NCBI GenBank assembly: GCA_019636195.1
Contig: JAHBYA010000020.1
Coordinates: 1 to 49,441 of the forward strand
From: Planctomycetota bacterium
GTDB taxonomy: Bacteria; Planctomycetota; UBA8742; UBA2392
Direction: 5' to 3'
Length of the DNA stretch: 49,441 nt
The position numbers and the translations under genes were made by a program. Of this stretch, positions 24,686 through 32,632 are shown piece by piece. The notes under the pieces were generated by a model. That model was not told the DNA's origin and did no database searches. It saw only the letters and a program-made list of their open reading frames with translations. Numbering within the stretch: position 1 is the first letter of the stretch; each line of letters begins with the position of its first letter.

Positions 24686-25789
24686 CTAGTTTGTCGCGCG
24701 CGGCACGGGCAACTTCGGTCGCGTCCTGGCCTTGGTGTCACCAAGTGACTTTGGAGCCTTTGATGCCTCCATGCCGCGATACTTGACCTTGGGCCGCACC
24801 ACGATCGACAGCGCCGTCAACAGCCACCCGCCCAGCAGCACCCACGCGCCGTAGCCCACGGCCTGCACGGTCGCGACCGGGTCAATGGCCAGCGCGGCTG
24901 GCCCGTCCGCGGCCAGCCACGCGTCAACGCCGTACTTGAATGACGCGTACAGGGCAGCCAGCGCCATCACCGGGCCGAGCGCCGCCAGGATGCGCACCCA
25001 CCAGTGACTTTTGCCCTTGCCGGCAAAGCGCAAGTCGTCAATTGCCGCGTACAGCGCCAGCAACGGAATCAGGTACAGCGCAAAGAATGCAAAGAACTCA
25101 ATGCTGCTGTCGTGCATCGCGCTGATCAGCGAATTCTCGCCGAACGGCTCGGCTTCGTGCAGCGCGCCCACAAGCTCGGCGGCCTTCAGCGGCACTGCAA
25201 AACCGGCGACCGGGCCGAAGCCCTCAAGATCAGGCGTGAACCACGGCAGAAAGAACCCGGCGCACATGGCAGCACAGCCAAGCAGCAGCAGAAAGTTGAC
25301 CATGCGTGACTTGGGCGGCTCGGGCATCTCACGGGCGGCCGCCGGTTTTGCCGCTGTGGGCAGATCGGCGGGCGACTTCAGGCCCGTGGGTTTGCGCGCG
25401 GGCGGCAGCGGGCCTTTCGGGGGCTCAGGTGGCGCCTTTGTCGCCGGTGTTGAACGCGCGGGCCTGGGCGGCGGCTCATCCACCAGCTCCAGCTTTGGCG
25501 GACTCTTGATCTGCACGCCTTTGGCGCGCGATGAAGTCTTGGGAGTTTCCTTGGACAAGATGACGGTATCAGACGGCACGTTGCGTTTGCGCGGCGCGGA
25601 CTTGTTCAGCTTGGCGGTCGCCTCGTCTGGCGCCTTCTTCAATATCTTGGTGGTGGTCTTGCGCGCAATCTCGCCGCCGGGCACGGTCACCTTGTGGCCG
25701 CACGACTTGCAGTCAAAGCGCTTGCCCGCGTGCGCATCGGCTACGCGGTAATCGCGACCACAGTTGGGGCAGACAAACGGGATCGGCAT
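24686..25789 (-). CDS. Zinc-ribbon membrane protein, four predicted helices
   Basis: 367 residues from ATG 25789; an in-frame TTG two codons earlier is possible. Residues 5-35 are a zinc ribbon (CPNC ... CKSC), close to that of the following gene. Residues 40-160 are a basic, Pro-rich linker. Four membrane helices follow at about 163-184, 231-249, 265-284 and 311-331, then a short basic tail. The layout, with a cytosolic zinc ribbon joined to a membrane module, suggests a sensor or assembly factor, but no function is known. On the minus strand GATAAT lies 11 bases before the ATG, so any leader is very short. Confidence 0.75.
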   Translation of the reverse strand: MPIPFVCPNCGRDYRVADAHAGKRFDCKSCGHKVTVPGGEIARKTTTKILKKAPDEATAKLNKSAPRKRNVPSDTVILSKETPKTSSRAKGVQIKSPPKLELVDEPPPRPARSTPATKAPPEPPKGPLPPARKPTGLKSPADLPTAAKPAAAREMPEPPKSRMVNFLLLLGCAAMCAGFFLPWFTPDLEGFGPVAGFAVPLKAAELVGALHEAEPFGENSLISAMHDSSIEFFAFFALYLIPLLALYAAIDDLRFAGKGKSHWWVRILAALGPVMALAALYASFKYGVDAWLAADGPAALAIDPVATVQAVGYGAWVLLGGWLLTALSIVVRPKVKYRGMEASKAPKSLGDTKARTRPKLPVPRATN

Positions 25790-25843
25790 GGGCAATGCCG
25801 ATTATCACCTTGCGGGCGTTGACGCGCAACGCACTGTTTGCGC

Positions 25844-27001
25844 CTAAACTCCAAGCCGCGCGGCCAGCACATAGATGTCATGCTCGTCGCCCATGGTGCG
25901 CTGCAGCTTGCCCTTGTCGTCCTTCTTCAGTTCGTACCACCCGCAGGCGGTGATGCGCCAGTTGCCTTCGACCTGGCGCAAGTGCAGCGTTACGCCCCAT
26001 GGCGCAAGGCCCGGTGATGAGCGGCTCGTGGTGACGTGGATGATCTTTACGCCGTCGGCGCCATCTTCAACATGGTCAACGCGCGGCACGGGCGGCGCGC
26101 CCTTGCGGGCATCGGCAACCTTGCGGGCCGCCTTGGCTTCGGCTGCGGCTTGGGCGGCCTCAGTGAACAGGGATTCCACGGCCTTGATCCAGCCCTCCAG
26201 GCCCTTGTCCAGCACCATGTCCATGCGGCGCTGCCGTGTCGGCGCCAGCGACTTGAACACCGAAAGCGCTGCGTTCTCGGCTGTGCCGGTGTCAATCGCC
26301 GGTATCTCGGTCTTGCGCGACTCCGCCACATCGGCGCGCGTGAAGTAGAAGAAATCAAGCAGCGTCTCGAGTTCTTCCCACACATACACCGGCGTTTCAC
26401 GCGTGGACTTGCGCAGGTCCAGCTTCCAGATTTCGATGCGCCGGATCAGCCACTTTTCGTCGCCGCCGCGCGCACAAGTGAATCTCCAGTGTTCGCGCCG
26501 CTCGCGCTTGCGCAGGTCGCCCTCGGGGTGGCGGTACTCGAATTCAAAGTTCTGCATGGCCTCGACGTACACTGTGCCGGCTGGCCCCTCTGATTGGTCT
26601 GTGACCTCAAGCGGCGAGATGCGCTCTGCCTCGGCGCCGGCTGCGGGCTCTGCGCGTTTGGCGTTGGCGGCCTTGAGCACTTCGTGGGCAGGCTCATCGA
26701 AAAGATGGGCTTGCTCAATCTCAAGCGATTTGTTGACCGCCGCCAGCCACAGCCGGTTCACGCGCTCAAACTCTGCGCCCATGGCGTAGCGGTTGTCGGT
26801 AAAAGCGGCGTAGGTCTCAACCAGCGCCCTAGGCGTGCTGCGGTCGGGCTTGTGGTGCGCAACGAACTCAGCCTTGAATGTTGCAAGGCTGTCGCCGCTG
26901 ACCTTCCACGCAAAGGGCGTTCGGGCCGGATCAACGTCCGCAAGCACAGCCCCGGTCAGGACTGACAGCAGCAGCAGGGCTTTCGCGGTTCGCTTGATCA
27001 T
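25844..27001 (-). CDS. Secreted protein of unknown function
   Basis: 385 residues. The first 21 residues (MIKRTAKALLLLSVLTGAVL) are a signal peptide. The body alternates helical and strand-rich parts, with a region from about 330 (HVTTSRSSPGLAPWGVTLHL, then NWRITACGWYELKKDDKG) that looks like the end of an NTF2-like or lipocalin-like sheet. I recognise no family. It lies 54 bases before the zinc-ribbon membrane protein on the same strand and may share its transcript. ATG 27001 was chosen because it starts the signal peptide; 18 codons upstream are open. The 141-base gap to the divergent SPFH gene holds both promoters. Confidence 0.7.
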   Translation of the reverse strand: MIKRTAKALLLLSVLTGAVLADVDPARTPFAWKVSGDSLATFKAEFVAHHKPDRSTPRALVETYAAFTDNRYAMGAEFERVNRLWLAAVNKSLEIEQAHLFDEPAHEVLKAANAKRAEPAAGAEAERISPLEVTDQSEGPAGTVYVEAMQNFEFEYRHPEGDLRKRERREHWRFTCARGGDEKWLIRRIEIWKLDLRKSTRETPVYVWEELETLLDFFYFTRADVAESRKTEIPAIDTGTAENAALSVFKSLAPTRQRRMDMVLDKGLEGWIKAVESLFTEAAQAAAEAKAARKVADARKGAPPVPRVDHVEDGADGVKIIHVTTSRSSPGLAPWGVTLHLRQVEGNWRITACGWYELKKDDKGKLQRTMGDEHDIYVLAARLGV

Positions 27002-27107
27002 ATCGTGGGTGCGGCCCCTTACTGTACGTTGATCCCGGCGCCTAACCCATCGCAAACTTGCAAGTGCGGGCCGCTACTTTGCAACAATCATTGCCGCAAA
27101 CCCGCGG

Positions 27108-27135
27108 TTTACAGGGGGTCCGAGCCTGTTAACCT
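27108..27135 (+). promoter_or_regulatory. Leaderless promoter of the SPFH fusion gene
   Basis: TTTACA (27108-27113) and TAACCT (27130-27135) are 16 bases apart; the -10 ends seven bases before ATG 27143. No ribosome site precedes the ATG. Confidence 0.5.
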
Positions 27136-27142
27136 GATCGTT

Positions 27143-29587
27143 ATGGAAGAGTTCGTCGAAAAAGAGTACAGCCAGACCGAACGCTTCCAGCGCGATCCGG
27201 TAGCGCCCACCGCGCAGACGGTTTACTTGCGCGTCAAAAGTGAGCAGGTCAAGGGCATCCTGGGCAGCAAGTACGCGGTGCCGCAGGGCTTCGTTGCACT
27301 GGTCAAGGAAAAGTCCGGCGCCGGCAAGGTGCTGATGCCCGGCGAAGAGGCGGGCGGCGAGTTCACGGCCCACCTGCTGCGCGATCGCGACGTGCGCCTG
27401 CCTTTCCAGAACGCCGAGGGCGTGACCAGCGACGGCTTTGACGCCAGCGCCAGCTTTGAACTCAGCGTCACGCCCGACGTAACGCGCAAAGACTCGATGG
27501 AAGCCTTCATTGAACGCGGCGCCGAGGGCAAACGCCACCTTGACTGGACGCTGCTGAAGGCCGAGTTGCACGAAAAAGTCAACGCAGCCATCAAGGACGC
27601 GCTCAAGCACTTTACCGCCGAGCAACTCGCGGACGAGGCCAGCCTGGCCAGGCTCAAAGAACAGGTGTTGCAGCGTTGCAGCGCCGAACTGGCGGCGCTG
27701 GGCATCGCGCACGTTGAGATTGACCTGGGGCGCGTGCGCAGCACCGGCTTTGAAAAACTCAAGAACGACCTGGTGGAAAGCGAGCGCGCCCGCGAACGCA
27801 GCAAAGCCGAGCAGGAAGTGCAAGCCGCCATGATGCGCGACCAGATGGGGCAAGAGCTGTCGCGCGCCGAGCTGGAGGAGTTCCTGGCCAGCGCCAAGGA
27901 AGAAGGCCTGATCAAGGACCATGAGCGCAAGTTGAAAGGACTTGAGCGACAGGCAGAACTGGACCGCCTTGAAAAGGAGTACCGCCAGCAGAAGCACAGC
28001 CTGGAAGCCGCGCTGCGCAAGCTGATGCTGGAAGAGAAGCTGTCGCTCGATTCACTGATGCTTGAGAAACACCTGGATGTGGTCAAGAAGCTGAAGACCG
28101 AGCTGGATGAAGATCGGATTGAGGTTTACATCAACCTGATCAAGGACGAGCACCTGAAGGCCGACCTGCTGCATCGCCTGATCCAGCGCACCATGACACC
28201 CGAGCAGCTGAGTGCGATTGCAGAAATCGAGGCGCAACGGGCCAAGCAGGCCGAGATGTCGATTTCAAAACCGCGCCTGGAGCCGATCCGCGACGAACAC
28301 CTGCAGTCGGACACCGACAAGATCAAGGAAAGCAACAGCGTCCGCCTGCAAGGCACCGAAGAAACGGTCCGCCGCAACGCCGAGATTGACGAAGAAGACA
28401 TTGCCGAGGCTGCGGCTGTGAAAATGAACGAGGCGCTGGGCACAGCGCTCAGCGAAGCCATTGAGCAAGCCACGACCCACGACGAAGACGCCCCCACCGA
28501 AGAGATCAACGCCGACGAAGTGCCCGCCGAGGCACTGCAGACTGTCCAGAAAGAGTCTGCCAATAACCCCGAGATTGAAGCGCTTGCGCTGGTCGCCAGC
28601 GGCCGCCGCGTGTACGCGATCGATCCGCTCAGCCAGGAAAACCTTGAGCGGCTGGAACTCTCGCTGGACTATGAAGAAGCGCGGCTTGGCAGCCTGCGCA
28701 GCGTGCGAGTGTTCGGGCACGAGGAAGGCCGGTTGATCCTGGCGGGCGCGCGCAACGGCGTGTACTCAACGCTTGTGCGCCACCAGAAGGGCCACCGCGA
28801 GTACCCCATCGGCCCGGCAGTGGACGCGCGCACCGGCATCAACGCGGCGGTCATCTACAACGGCTACATCTACGCGACGCACAGCGAGTTCGGCCTGTTG
28901 CGCTGGCCGGCGCTGCAGCCCTACAGCAGCGCGGTGCAGGTAATGCCCGAGCTGATCAGCAAGTACAGCACCACCCGCAACCTGCAACTGTTTGACGGGC
29001 GACTTCTGTTTGCCAACGGCCCTACCGTTCTGCTGCTGGAAAGCAGCAGCGAGAGCGGCAGCACGTTGCGCGTCGCGGCACGCTATCGCGGCACGCGCCA
29101 CGAGGTCACCGCGCTGGCCGCCGACGACAAGTATGTGCTTATCGCCGACACCGCGGGCGACGTGTATGTGTGGGACCCGAAGTCATCCGAGCCGCCGGTG
29201 CTGGCGTTTTACGCAGGCACCGCCATCAGCGACCTTGCAGCGACGGAACTCAAGGGCCAGCGCCGCTGCCTGCTGGTGGCCATCAAGCGGCCCGTGGTGC
29301 CCATGCTGTTCCGCGACGGCAGCAACGCGCTTGAATTCACGGCGCCTGAGGCCGTGCGCACTTGCGACGTGCTGAACGGCGTGATCATCGGCCTCAGCCG
29401 CGACCGCATGCGCATATTTGCGTGGCGCGAAACGCGGCCTGACTGGCCGGCATGGCAGTTCCAGTTTACCGAGCCGGTGCTGGATGTACGGCTGGTGACG
29501 CCGGCGCAGGTGCGAAAGGAAAGCGGCCGCATGACGCCCGCGCCACCCACAAGGCCCGAGGGCCTACGCCGCCCGCCCGGCTACTAG
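27143..29587 (+). CDS. SPFH/coiled-coil/beta-propeller fusion protein
   Basis: 814 residues with no signal peptide or membrane helix. Residues 45-200 resemble an SPFH (band 7) domain, as in the virion core/prohibitin families (VPQGFVALVKEKSGAGKVLM, then FELSVTPDVTRKD). Residues 205-355 are a charged coiled coil. Residues 360-480 are an acidic linker (ATTHDEDAPTEEINADEVPA). Residues 485-800 carry repeated strand patterns of a WD/PQQ-like propeller (VTALAADDKYVLIADTAGDVYVWD, shown in part as YVLIADTAGDVYVWD). SPFH proteins form large oligomeric rings, and propellers bind partners, so a scaffold role is inferred. DUF309 follows 40 bases downstream. Confidence 0.75.
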   Translation: MEEFVEKEYSQTERFQRDPVAPTAQTVYLRVKSEQVKGILGSKYAVPQGFVALVKEKSGAGKVLMPGEEAGGEFTAHLLRDRDVRLPFQNAEGVTSDGFDASASFELSVTPDVTRKDSMEAFIERGAEGKRHLDWTLLKAELHEKVNAAIKDALKHFTAEQLADEASLARLKEQVLQRCSAELAALGIAHVEIDLGRVRSTGFEKLKNDLVESERARERSKAEQEVQAAMMRDQMGQELSRAELEEFLASAKEEGLIKDHERKLKGLERQAELDRLEKEYRQQKHSLEAALRKLMLEEKLSLDSLMLEKHLDVVKKLKTELDEDRIEVYINLIKDEHLKADLLHRLIQRTMTPEQLSAIAEIEAQRAKQAEMSISKPRLEPIRDEHLQSDTDKIKESNSVRLQGTEETVRRNAEIDEEDIAEAAAVKMNEALGTALSEAIEQATTHDEDAPTEEINADEVPAEALQTVQKESANNPEIEALALVASGRRVYAIDPLSQENLERLELSLDYEEARLGSLRSVRVFGHEEGRLILAGARNGVYSTLVRHQKGHREYPIGPAVDARTGINAAVIYNGYIYATHSEFGLLRWPALQPYSSAVQVMPELISKYSTTRNLQLFDGRLLFANGPTVLLLESSSESGSTLRVAARYRGTRHEVTALAADDKYVLIADTAGDVYVWDPKSSEPPVLAFYAGTAISDLAATELKGQRRCLLVAIKRPVVPMLFRDGSNALEFTAPEAVRTCDVLNGVIIGLSRDRMRIFAWRETRPDWPAWQFQFTEPVLDVRLVTPAQVRKESGRMTPAPPTRPEGLRRPPGY

Positions 29588-29627
29588 CGATTTTGGACTG
29601 TTGCCTGCCGGTGCCGGGAACACCCGC

Positions 29628-30005
29628 ATGATGGATTCAATCCAAAGTCAGTCCGACGATTCGCTGTGGCGGCAGGCGCTGCACTGCTACGCCATCCGCG
29701 ACTGGTGGATGGCGCATGAGTTGCTTGAAGCATTGTGGAAGCGCCACCCCGGCACACCTGACGCACAGCTTTACCAGGGGCTGCTGCAAGCCGCCGTCAG
29801 CCTGCATCACTTCGGCAACGGCAACTTCAGCGGGGCGCGGCAGTTGGCAAAGTCCGCAACGGCGATGCTCAAGCCGTTGCCACCCGATGCGAAGGGGCTG
29901 GACCTGGCCCGCTTTCGTGAACGCTTTGAGGCCACCACCGCGCCATTGTTTGACTTCGAAACGCCGGTCAAGCCGCTTGCGCCGGCCGACGTTCCAGACC
30001 TGTAA
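29628..30005 (+). CDS. DUF309-family protein
   Basis: 125 residues, all helical. The family signature is present: HELLEALWKRHP (the HxxxExxW pattern) and YQGLLQAAVSLHHFGNGNFS. DUF309 proteins are small helical bundles of unknown function. It lies 40 bases after the SPFH fusion gene and is probably cotranscribed. Two adjacent ATG codons (29628 and 29631) can serve as start; an upstream TTG at 29601 is less likely. Confidence 0.85.
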   Translation: MMDSIQSQSDDSLWRQALHCYAIRDWWMAHELLEALWKRHPGTPDAQLYQGLLQAAVSLHHFGNGNFSGARQLAKSATAMLKPLPPDAKGLDLARFRERFEATTAPLFDFETPVKPLAPADVPDL

Positions 30006-30014
30006 AGCACTGCT

Positions 30015-30033
30015 GAACACGAAGAAGCGAAGA
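30015..30033 (+). repeat. GAAG-rich dispersed repeat, copy 1
   Basis: GAACACGAAGAAGCGAAGA just after the DUF309 stop. Related copies lie at 30184-30211 (opposite strand) and 34842-34867. Confidence 0.5.
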
Positions 30034-30183
30034 ACTGCCGTAGTTTCTGGAACACGGCATTGTATCTGGTCAACGAAAGCCCCGGCTGAAAAGCCCGGGG
30101 GTGCCGCAAAGCGGCTCAACGCCACAGTGACAGCAACGTGCCGCTAGCGCTCTGCCGCAGGCCACGGCGTTGGTGCCATGCCG

Positions 30184-30211
30184 CGCTTCGCCTCTTCGTT
30201 GCTTCGTGTTC
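30184..30211 (-). repeat. GAAG-rich dispersed repeat, copy 2 (inverted)
   Basis: On the minus strand it reads GAACACGAAGCAACGAAG followed by AGGCGAAGCG. With copy 1 it brackets a 150-base stretch with small GC-rich hairpins (for example CCCCGGCT near 30080). The gap 30006-30275 holds no gene. Confidence 0.5.
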
Positions 30212-30275
30212 AATCGCGTCAAACGTGCGCTTGCGCCGACGCCCGGCTTGCCCTATCACGGGCGCGGAGGTTCCC

Positions 30276-31088
30276 ATGCCCGAGATTCCGCCGCCGGTGA
30301 AACCCATCGGCATTGAAATGAAACTGCGCCAATTGCGCCTGCCCGGCGACGCCGACGAGCTGTACAATGAATGGATCGGCGGCATTGAGCAGCGCATCAA
30401 GGCCGGCGAAGACCGCAGCGACATCTGCCGCGACGCCCTGACCGTGCTGTGGGGCGAGCAGGCGGCCAACCCGCTTTTCAACATGCAGCTTGACCCGCGC
30501 AACATAACGCTGGAAAGCGAGTACTACGGCGACTGCGACCCCGTGAAGTTCGCCGAGGTCAAGCCGCTGTTGTGGCTGTGGTACAGCTTTGACCGCAGCC
30601 CCGCAGGCATGAACCTTGAGCTTGGAATTCGGCTGCGGCGCATGCTGGCGCAGTACATCTTCAAGAAGTGCGGCAAGAATTTTAAGTGCTTCCCGTACGT
30701 CGAGTTCACGTTCGGCTACAACATGGAAGTCGGCGACAACGTCGTGATCCACCGCTGGGTGCTGCTGGACGACCGCGGCGGCATTGAACTGGGCGACAAG
30801 GCCAGCGTCAGCGACTTTGTGAACATCTACAGCCACACCCACGACATCAACCTGCAACAGTACGTCGATAACCGCAAAACGGTCATCGGCCCGCGCTGCC
30901 GCCTGACGTATCACAGCACGGTGCTGGCGGGCAGCCACCTTGGTGAAAACAGCATGCTTGGCGCCCACGGCCTGCTAACGCGCAACGCCCGCGAGCACGC
31001 CGTGTACGTGGGCATCCCGGCCAAAAAGGTGAAAGAAAAAGACCGCGAGCTGGCGGCACCGCAGAAGCACCCCGAGCAACGCATGTAA
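30276..31088 (+). CDS. Hexapeptide-repeat (left-handed beta-helix) acyltransferase
   Basis: 270 residues. An N-terminal helical region (about 1-130) precedes a left-handed beta-helix at about 140-250 with hexapeptide turns (VEVGDNVVIHRWVLLDDRGG in part, IELGDKASVSDFVNIYSHTH). The pattern IYSHTHDI holds the expected catalytic His, and the end VGIPAKKVKEK is typical of sugar O-acetyltransferases. The enzyme would move an acetyl or acyl group from CoA to a sugar or lipid hydroxyl. GGAGG at 30266-30270 fixes ATG 30276; the longer open frame upstream is non-coding. Confidence 0.85.
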   Translation: MPEIPPPVKPIGIEMKLRQLRLPGDADELYNEWIGGIEQRIKAGEDRSDICRDALTVLWGEQAANPLFNMQLDPRNITLESEYYGDCDPVKFAEVKPLLWLWYSFDRSPAGMNLELGIRLRRMLAQYIFKKCGKNFKCFPYVEFTFGYNMEVGDNVVIHRWVLLDDRGGIELGDKASVSDFVNIYSHTHDINLQQYVDNRKTVIGPRCRLTYHSTVLAGSHLGENSMLGAHGLLTRNAREHAVYVGIPAKKVKEKDRELAAPQKHPEQRM

Positions 31089-31126
31089 GCGCCGGGCCTC
31101 TGCGGCCAATCAGGGTGGTCGCACAC

Positions 31127-32545
31127 TTACTTGCCGCGGTAGGCTTTCTTCACGGCTTCGTCGAGCGTGGCAATGAGCTTGGGGTTTCTGCCCGCGACCT
31201 TTTGCAGCTCTTTGCTTAGCTGAATGATTGCTTCGTACATTTTGCCGGCGGCGCGGGGGCTGGGCACGGGCAGCGCGCTCAGTTGCTCTACCGTGATGCG
31301 GCCCTCGGCGCGCAGGCGGCCTTCCCTAAAGCTGTCGCGGTACAGCCGCGCGAAGTACTCGCTGTTGAAGATGCCCAGCAGGTAGTCGTCATCGAAACCC
31401 TGCGCGCCGAAGCAACCGATCAAATCGTCGCGAAAAAACGCGGGCGGCGCGTGCTTGGCTGCGCTCGGCCGGCCGCCGTCGCGGCGCAGGACAATCTTGA
31501 CGCGCTTGAACACAGCCGGGCTGGCCATCTTGGCGTAGAAGCCCGTAATCCTGGGAACCTTGCCGCGGATGTACTGCTGAGGCTTGCGAATGCCGAAGGG
31601 GATGACGTCGTTGGCATCGCGCATCGGTTGTGCGCCAGGCTCGTCACGGTCGGTGATCAGCAGGTGCGCCGAATTGCCGAAGTTGACGCCTACGTCCTGG
31701 AACGTGCCCGCGGGCAGCGCCGCGTGGCGCATGATGCTGCTGGCGTAAACCTGCTCGGCCTCGTCGGCGCGGGCACGCCACGGTTCGCCGCTGATGTCGC
31801 CCTTGCCCGCGGAAAAGACGATCAGCGCGCCGGGCTCGTCCACGCCGGGAACGTCCGGCTGTGACAAAATCTGTTCGGGCACCAGCAGGTTGGCCAGCGC
31901 GCGGCGAAAGCCCGCGTACTCGGGCCGGTCGGCAACCTTGTACGGCAGCAACGCGCCCATGCGGCCGCCGCGCTTCAGCAGCCGGCCGGCAAGCTCGGTA
32001 AACGCGCCGTCCAGTGCGGGAAAGCTGGCAAAGCTTCCGAACTTGCGTGCAAACCACGCGCGCCGGTCGGGCGGCAGGGCGTTCCCGCTTTGCGGCGTGT
32101 ACTCGGTCCAGGGCGGAAACATGAGTATGGCGTCAAACATCTCGCGCTCTTCATTCAGCAGCGCGTCGGTCGTGATCACCTTGGGTTTGGCGTTGCCGCC
32201 AAGACACTTGCCGGCTGTGATCAGGATGCGCTTGCACGCGTCGGCGAACTCGCGGCTGACCTCCCATCCGTGCAGCCGCCCGTGGCCCAGCCAGCCCTGC
32301 AGCCACGTCGGGCGCTCCACACTGGCCCACTCAATGGCGCCCAGCAGCAATGAGCCCAGGCCGGCAGAGGGGTCCAGCAGCACCGGAGCGTCGCCCTTGG
32401 GAAACTTGCGCAGGGTTTCGTGGGCAAGGCGCAGCGCCAGCGCGCGCGGCGTAAACGCGCCGCCAAGGGTCGCAATGATCTTTGGCGGCAGGCGGCGTAC
32501 CAGCTCGTCATGTTCTTTCCACGCGGGTGCAAGGCTCGGCGGCAT
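31127..32545 (-). CDS. N6-adenine methylase-like protein with altered catalytic motif
   Basis: 472 residues. It follows the layout of type I/IIG DNA methylases: GAFTPRALALRLA at the start, SAM motif I LLDPSAGLGSLLLG (residues 56-69), and a C-terminal half like a target-recognition domain (LLGIFNSEYFARLYRDSF, then LSALPVPSP). The catalytic motif IV is (N/D/S)PP(Y/F/W) in active enzymes; here it is MFPPW, with Phe143 in place of Asn. DNA methylation is therefore doubtful, and it may bind DNA or SAM only. No endonuclease or specificity gene is adjacent. It is divergent from nifU. Confidence 0.7.
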   Translation of the reverse strand: MPPSLAPAWKEHDELVRRLPPKIIATLGGAFTPRALALRLAHETLRKFPKGDAPVLLDPSAGLGSLLLGAIEWASVERPTWLQGWLGHGRLHGWEVSREFADACKRILITAGKCLGGNAKPKVITTDALLNEEREMFDAILMFPPWTEYTPQSGNALPPDRRAWFARKFGSFASFPALDGAFTELAGRLLKRGGRMGALLPYKVADRPEYAGFRRALANLLVPEQILSQPDVPGVDEPGALIVFSAGKGDISGEPWRARADEAEQVYASSIMRHAALPAGTFQDVGVNFGNSAHLLITDRDEPGAQPMRDANDVIPFGIRKPQQYIRGKVPRITGFYAKMASPAVFKRVKIVLRRDGGRPSAAKHAPPAFFRDDLIGCFGAQGFDDDYLLGIFNSEYFARLYRDSFREGRLRAEGRITVEQLSALPVPSPRAAGKMYEAIIQLSKELQKVAGRNPKLIATLDEAVKKAYRGK

Positions 32546-32551
32546 TGCGGA

Positions 32552-32579
32552 AGGATAGCAACGGCGCGCGTCCTGTCAC
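32552..32579 (-). promoter_or_regulatory. Leaderless promoter of the methylase-like gene
   Basis: On the minus strand GTGACA (32579-32574), a 16-base spacer, and TATCCT (32557-32552), which ends six bases before ATG 32545. It abuts the IscR-like palindrome. Confidence 0.55.
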
Positions 32580-32580
32580 A

Positions 32581-32604
32581 ATATGGACTAAAGTGGTCCG
32601 ATAT
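32581..32604. promoter_or_regulatory. IscR/Rrf2-like palindrome before nifU
   Basis: ATAT-GGACTAAAGTGGTCC-GATAT: inverted repeat with arms GGACTA/TGGTCC (one mismatch) and ATAT flanks. The layout resembles IscR type 1 sites (GACT-N-AGTC with AT flanks). It sits where a repressor could cover the nifU promoter and the divergent one. No Rrf2 gene lies in the window. Confidence 0.5.
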
Positions 32605-32632
32605 GGTGTTATCGGGGCCAAGAGGAAACACC

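Noticed and set aside
30034..30183. Non-coding RNA between inverted repeats
   Set aside because: Short hairpins only; no promoter or terminator could be shown.
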